Shown here piece after piece: positions 59,109-64,000 of a stretch of 64,000 nucleotides of DNA. The DNA comes from Filobasidium wieringae (Eukaryota > Basidiomycota > Tremellomycetes > Filobasidiales > Filobasidiaceae): contig BCIV01000008.1 of NCBI GenBank assembly GCA_001600055.1, positions 806,001 to 870,000 of the forward strand. The letters run 5' to 3'. Positions within the stretch are counted from its first letter, which is position 1; every line of letters starts with the position of its first letter. The notes under the pieces are model-generated. The model was not told where the DNA came from. It did not search any database and was given only the letters and a program-made list of their open reading frames with translations. The position numbers and the translations under genes are program-made.

Positions 59109-60188
59109 ATGTCGACAAGTACAGCAACGATCTCCAAACCCCTCCCACCGGCTCACGTCTTCTCCGCACCAAAACACTACAGACCACACAATGATATCCC
59201 TAATACCCACTTCATGGTCTCTTTCATCTCCACCATACTCGGATCGGTAGCTTTGACTTCTTTCTTGTTTGCTGTGATGACGGGGATGGGGTGGATGAAG
59301 CTGGAAGGATCCTTGTTTGGAGACTGGGCAAGACCGGTCTTAGGTGCTTACCTGGGATGTCTGGCAATGTTTCACCTGGGAGAGTTCTGGGTGACGGCTA
59401 TCTACAACCCTGAGAGGATCTCGGTCGATGGTACGTGCAGGGATCCTACCGAAGTTCAGTGACTGTCGTGCTAAAAGGCTGAACCCTCCAGCTTTCTTAC
59501 TGAACAACGGGAAAGCATACCATATTGCTCACCTTTTCGGGATCTTGGAATACCTCTTCTGGTCTCACTTCTGGCCTCGAAAAAACTGGTGGTACATGCA
59601 ATCTGGATGGATCTACCTTGGTAAGTCCCATCTTTCCATCCCGACCTGAAAATCGTCCTTCTAAATCGGTTTCCCCTTTGACAGCGCTACCTATCTTGGT
59701 TGCCGCTCAAGCGCTCAGATCTTTCGCTATGATCCACGCGGCCGAGTCGTTCTCGCATCAGGTTTCTCGAGGGAGGAAAGCAGAAGACCACACGCTTGTC
59801 ACTCATGGGGTTTACCAGTCCGTATCCTCTTCCCCTCCCTGCGTATCGTGGGATCTAACGCTGATACGAAATCCCTGTATACAGAATATCGAGACATCCA
59901 TCATACACCGGGTTCTTCTACTGGGCTTTGGCTAGTCAAGTCATGTTGGGCAATATCATCAGTCCTATTGGATTCGCCTACGTCTTGGGCAGATTCTTCT
60001 CCGCTCGAATCATCGGTGAGCCTTTTATCCCAATCGTCATGCTCTTAGGACAACGCTAACTTGTTTCTTGTCTACGAGTAGACGAAGAGATCCATCTAGT
60101 GAGGTTCTTTGGACAGGATTACGTCGATTTCCGATCGAAAGTTGGGACGTGGCTACCAGCTGGTCTGGTCGCCAAGGGTGCTCGGTAA
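59109..60188 (+). CDS. STE14: Protein-S-isoprenylcysteine O-methyltransferase
   Basis: Multi-exon gene. Exon 1 is 59109-59430 and exon 2 59492-59620. A later junction creates QISRHPSYTGFFYWA. The family signature is that RHPSYTGFFYW block and the C-terminal block EIHLVRFFGQDYVDFRSKVGTWLP, which bind S-adenosylmethionine. Hydrophobic spans (FISTILGSVALTSFLFAVM and others) place it in the ER membrane. It methylates the C-terminal Cys of prenylated CaaX proteins such as the fungal mating pheromone, Ras and G-gamma after farnesylation. About 270-290 residues. A Ste18-like substrate is encoded about 2.4 kb away. Confidence 0.93.
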
Positions 60189-60544
60189 AGATCGAGCTGA
60201 CTTGAAAGCCTCGGTCAAGGCGAAGAAGGGTCGGGGTCATTGTACTTGTGTTTGAGGTAGATGTGATGATATACTATATTTTCTTAGTCGAATGGCCTCT
60301 AGTGTTGGCGGTGGTCAGTCAGGCACGTACCCTATTGAATCGGATCCTGCGGTCGTGACCACTGGAAATGGTAGTGTGGGGTTCTGCATAATGGCCTCGA
60401 TGTCCATGCCGGCCGCTTCAACGACATACACGCTCTAGCAGCAAAGGAAACGTCGAGATTCTGCGATCCGTACCATCTCTCCAGCTCAATCGTATGGGTA
60501 TCCATCTTTCCCTCTCAATACAACCCTCCGCCTCACTTGAGGAC
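60189..60544. other. Intergenic, tail-to-tail
   Basis: 356 bp between the stop codons of STE14 and ClpP. No coding exon seen. Confidence 0.45.
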
Positions 60545-61834
60545 TCACGAGCTCGTCGTCCCGCTCCCCGCCCCGACCTCGGACTTGGGTCGTCGTTGTA
60601 CGATCTTATCGACTATCCCAAACGTTTTGGCTTCTTCTGCAGTCATGAAATGATCCCTCTCCAACGCTCTCTCTGTGTCCGCACAAAGATCGTGATCCTA
60701 TCCATCAGTTCTGTGTCTTTCCTGATAGATTTTTTGGAGAGGGCGGGAGGGGGGAAGAAGACTTACCGAACCGTGATCGAGCGACCTCGAACCCTTCCCC
60801 ATCGACCTCGCAATGCTCGGCGTACATCTTGGTAAGGACCTCGCGAATCCGGAGGATCTCCTTGGCGTGGATCGAGATATCCGTCGCTTGCCCGCTCGCA
60901 CCGCCGGAAGGTTCTAGTCGTCCGAGTGATCCGAGTCCGAGAAAAGGAGTTAGTGAATGGGGTTTTGGATGGGAGGTTAGGTAGGGGCTTACGGTGGATC
61001 ATCACGCTTGCGTTGGGGAGACAATATCGATGACCCTTCGCTCCTGTCCTCATTCAAGATCATATTAAAGTCCACTCCATATAGAGAGGTAAGAAGAAAA
61101 CGAGAACTGACCTGCACTTAGTAATAAGGAACCCATAGAGGCTGCTTGTCCTATACAAAACGTATGCATGGGGGGAGCGATATATTGCATCTACCATCAT
61201 CCGTCATCCACCTTCACATCAGCCAGATGAAACAACAACAACAACAAGCAGAAAAGGTATCGAGAGGAAGACTAACCGTATCGTATACGCCCAGACCGGC
61301 AGTCACGCTACCCCCCGGTGAATTTATATACAGCTTGATTGGTTTTTTAGGATCTTCTGCTTCGAGGAAGAGGAGTTGGGCTGTTAGGAGTGTTGCGGAG
61401 GTATCGTTGACCTATCAGAGAAAGGGGAACAAGGGCGGAGGTGGGGGTGAGTTTCGGAGGCAGAGGGATAGGACGGGATTAGATGAGATGGAAGGGATAT
61501 TGGAGATGGACTTACGGGACCGAGGAAGATGACTCGTTCTCGAAGTAATCGGGAGTAGATATCGTAGCTCCTCTCTCCCCTTCCCTGTACCGAAGAACCA
61601 ATCGAGATCAGTTCCTCCTACTGTTAGATTGAATTGAGAAGAGAAAAGAGAACGACTCACGGTCTGCTCGATGACGATGGGTACCAAAGAATCCCTAACT
61701 ACGGGGTTCGAGGCCGAGTCGAACGCTTGGGAACTGGCTGTAGGGAGTCCGAAATGAAGTCCGTTTGAGTGATTCCTCGTCCGGCCGAGAGCGGAGGGGA
61801 TTCGCTGTTTGATTGTCCGGGTGAGGTTGTTCAT
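60545..61834 (-). CDS. CLPP: ClpP-type mitochondrial serine protease subunit
   Basis: Starts at the ATG 61834 and ends at the TGA in 60545-60547. The first residues are basic and look like a mitochondrial presequence. Following exons give [40 protein letters not shown] with the GGSVTAGL turn, [13 protein letters not shown] with the catalytic Ser, [16 protein letters not shown] with the catalytic His (made across an intron), and [18 protein letters not shown] with the catalytic Asp region. The tetradecameric ClpP ring degrades matrix proteins fed by ClpX. Budding and fission yeast lack ClpP, so its retention here is informative. A Gly/Ser-rich C-terminal end follows. Confidence 0.92.
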
Positions 61835-62706
61835 GGTGCTCTGATTGATGCGAGTATGTAACAACAGCGAATGAGCTGGAACGATGTGAGAATCTTCTTT
61901 CGAGTGGAAATGAGAATCGAACGAGACGAACAGAACAAAGAGAACGATGAGTAACCACTTGAACGCTCAGGATTTGCTTCCGACGACTGTACCGGCAAAT
62001 CGCATAACTCACGGATGATTATATGTTTTCATATCGATCGTCGTTGCAAAAGGTGGTCATGTTTCAGGACTCGGGACGTCTTTGGCTTGAAAAGACAGAA
62101 AGCCCGGATCGACCGGATCGGAGGTTTATCGCTAGTTCGCCATAATGATGCCATTCCCGATAGTCCTTTCGCTACGGAAAGAATCCTTTGCTTGGTTTTG
62201 TTTTGGGAAAACTCCTTTTTCGGACTTTTCAGATGTTGAAGGAGGATATCAGAAGTCAAGAACGTGTGAAGCTGATAAGAAGCGCCAGGTATGTGCCTCT
62301 CGTACCAAGTAGAGTTGGAACAGTCAGAACAACTGCAGACGATTCGCAAAGACCATGAACCATGAAACGTGTCCAATCGCCAGCCGAACCGCGTTCTGAA
62401 ACGGATGACGAATCCTTATCCGTGTAGAACGTGCATGAACCACCCGCTTTTAGCCTTCCTTTCCCAATCCCAAAGGAGTCGATTGTTTGTCGATCATCAT
62501 GAAAGGGATTGTCAGCCTCAGCTCAGCTTCATTCAACATACCTTCCCTGCTTGATACTTGATATATGTGGCTTATATACCTCGACATCGCCTCTGTCTCG
62601 ATAATAGACCACTCTCCTAGCCATACCCAACTTCTGAGAAGCACTACGGCTCATTTTTATCAAACCTTACCCCTTTCCGATCACCTACACTGGGACAAAG
62701 TCGACG
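61835..62706. promoter_or_regulatory. Divergent promoter region between ClpP and the DUF6699-like gene
   Basis: 872 bp between two outward start codons. Frames of up to about 115 codons occur but none has similarity or splice support. No repeat or RNA gene recognised. Confidence 0.45.
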
Positions 62707-63937
62707 ATGACTTCTAACCCAACAATCATCCACGGTCACGATGGCTATCGAGATCCCGCAATCGTCATCGGTAAGTCCTAAGTCCTCGACCCGTTCATGC
62801 GATATCAAGCTCGATATTGATGAACGGGATCTGATCGCGTTTCATAGGACCGTTCAAACCTTCGTAAGTCTCTCCCTTTCAACTAGGCGCCACACATGCC
62901 ACACACTGGTAATTGTATGAGGTGGCGGGTGGAACTGATATCGATCGATCGGACAGTCGACCGGGATATGGACCGGTCTTATCTTACCTACAGGCTGCGC
63001 AATTGACAGATCCTTTGGTCATTCACCGTAAGTAATTGCATGACGGGTCGACTCGAACGGAACGCCTGATCTGCTCTTCTCTTGTCGTCCCCCATTGTTT
63101 GTCCTGTATGGATACTTTCCCTTGAATCGAATGGGAATCGTCCACACCTCTCCTCCTCTCATCTCCTCCCACTGGGTATTCTGAACGACCATTCAGCCTT
63201 ACTTAACTTGAAAGGATGGGATAGCAAACCCTACGCCAAGGTCCGTGCCCACTTCACCTTACTCAACTTTTCCCAAATACTTACGAACAACTCACTCCCG
63301 AACGCTCTTATAGTACTTGGCTTATAATATAACCGAACACCCCCAATTCGCAGCCATCTGGGTCGATTACGACGATACGGAGACGGAATGTAAGCCTTTC
63401 CTACCTTCCACGATGAACAAGGCCGTTTGCTTCTCCACTCGTGTTACCCTGTAACTGAACGTGATGGATTTTCCCAATAGGGATTAAAGAACGTGGTCAA
63501 CCCGCAACCTCACCGATAGTGGAAGAACTCAACCTAGGGAACGTGGAGACGGGTTGGTGTGTCCGGTACGCCTCTTCTGATCTTCCAAGTGGATGAGAAA
63601 AGAATCAGATCTGAGATGATTCTCTCTTCCCCCCCCCCCCTGCCCGTTTTTTTTCGGAACGATAGGGTGAGGAATAGAATGGGGATCACTTGTGAAGACG
63701 TCTTGTTCGCCATCTTTGATTTCTTCGCTTCACCGTGAGCTATTCCCTTGAGGGTTTCTGGATGTTCTCTGGGATGACGATACTGAATGGGAGATCACTT
63801 TTGAGGGCAGGCTTTATGTTGATGAATTGGGGGAAATGCATCCTCGTGCAGTTAGGATGTAGGTCTTTTTTCTTTCTCATCCGTTTACGCCTGAAAATGC
63901 TGAGTGTAGGTGTCAACCGTTATTTCGGGATGAATAG
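62707..63937 (+). CDS. DUF6699-like protein, intron-dense (last exon tentative)
   Basis: Exons 62707-62770, 62848-62863 (16 nt), 62957-63027, 63197-63240, 63314-63389, 63481-63565 and 63666-63734, then an exon near 63810. All junctions keep phase. The product contains VIHPLLNLKGWDSKPYAK, ATSPIVEELNL and an acidic-aromatic tail region (WCVRVRNRMGITCEDVLFAIFDFF). This matches a widespread basidiomycete domain of unknown function (my reading of its HPLL...WD and ITVxDVL-type blocks). After the exon ending in HPRAVR, either a stop at 63859 follows directly or a GTAGGT intron leads to a stop at 63937. About 165-175 residues. No function can be stated. Confidence 0.6.
63629..63654. repeat. Homopolymer C12 and T8 tract in an intron
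   Basis: A 12-base C run (63629-63640) is followed by a T8 run (63647-63654), between two exons of the DUF6699-like gene. Probably length-variable; also a likely place for sequencing error. Confidence 0.8.
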
Positions 63938-64000
63938 TATGGAGCAACAATTGTAAGCACCACCCCGCCCGTTCGTCCCTGGGGCACGCATCTGATCTGA

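Noticed and set aside
53000..60200. Mating-type (P/R) locus
   Set aside because: No pheromone precursor, Ste3 receptor, STE20/STE11/STE12 or homeodomain gene is present; only general signalling and processing genes.

Overview
The window is nuclear DNA of a basidiomycete fungus, most likely a Tremellomycete (Cryptococcus/Kwoniella-type). Three things point there: nearly every gene is broken by very short GT-AG introns (about 50-65 nt where I resolved them), the gene set is fungal (urease, kexin, an Eaf7-type CT20 protein, a Ste18-like G-gamma ending in Cys-Cys-Ser-Leu-Met, a DUF6699-like protein), and genes are packed on both strands with gaps mostly under 1 kb. I see no transposon, rRNA or tRNA gene, CRISPR array or viral sequence. 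Gene models were built by hand: exon junctions were accepted only where splice sites, reading phase and family motifs agreed.

Layout. 0-9.5 kb: AAR2 splicing factor (-, cut by the window edge), a MATE transporter (-), adenylosuccinate lyase ADE13 (+), and an RRM protein (-) with an unresolved start. 9.8-15 kb: urease (-) and a dienelactone-hydrolase-family protein (-). 15.3-22 kb: a very long Eaf7/CT20 NuA4 subunit (+), an unknown 286-aa protein (-) and an NmrA-like oxidoreductase (-). 22-30.3 kb: xanthine dehydrogenase (-) head-to-head with molybdenum cofactor sulfurase (+), only 192 bp apart. 31-41 kb: a DUF89/ARMT1-like phosphatase (+), a GT31-type glycosyltransferase (-) and a large AGC kinase (-). 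42-53 kb, all on minus: a membrane alpha/beta-hydrolase, a GH1 beta-glucosidase, an LRR-like protein, a NAPE-PLD-type hydrolase and a Pho13-type phosphatase. 53-64 kb: kexin (+), a G-gamma subunit (-), TIM13 (+), STE14-type isoprenylcysteine methyltransferase (+), mitochondrial ClpP (-), and a DUF6699-like protein (+) that probably ends just inside the window.

Functional themes. The strongest is purine catabolism. Xanthine dehydrogenase and the enzyme that sulfurates its molybdenum cofactor share one short promoter that carries GATA motifs and a CGG/CCG palindrome. Urease, the last step of the same nitrogen-scavenging route, lies about 9 kb away, and ADE13 (purine synthesis) about 15 kb away. 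The second theme is secretion and prenylation: kexin, a CaaX-bearing G-gamma and the CaaX carboxyl methyltransferase lie within 7 kb. The third is extreme exon miniaturisation: coding exons of 8, 15, 16, 17 and 30 nt occur in five unrelated genes, and the 8-nt one supplies the end of the G-gamma lipidation signal.
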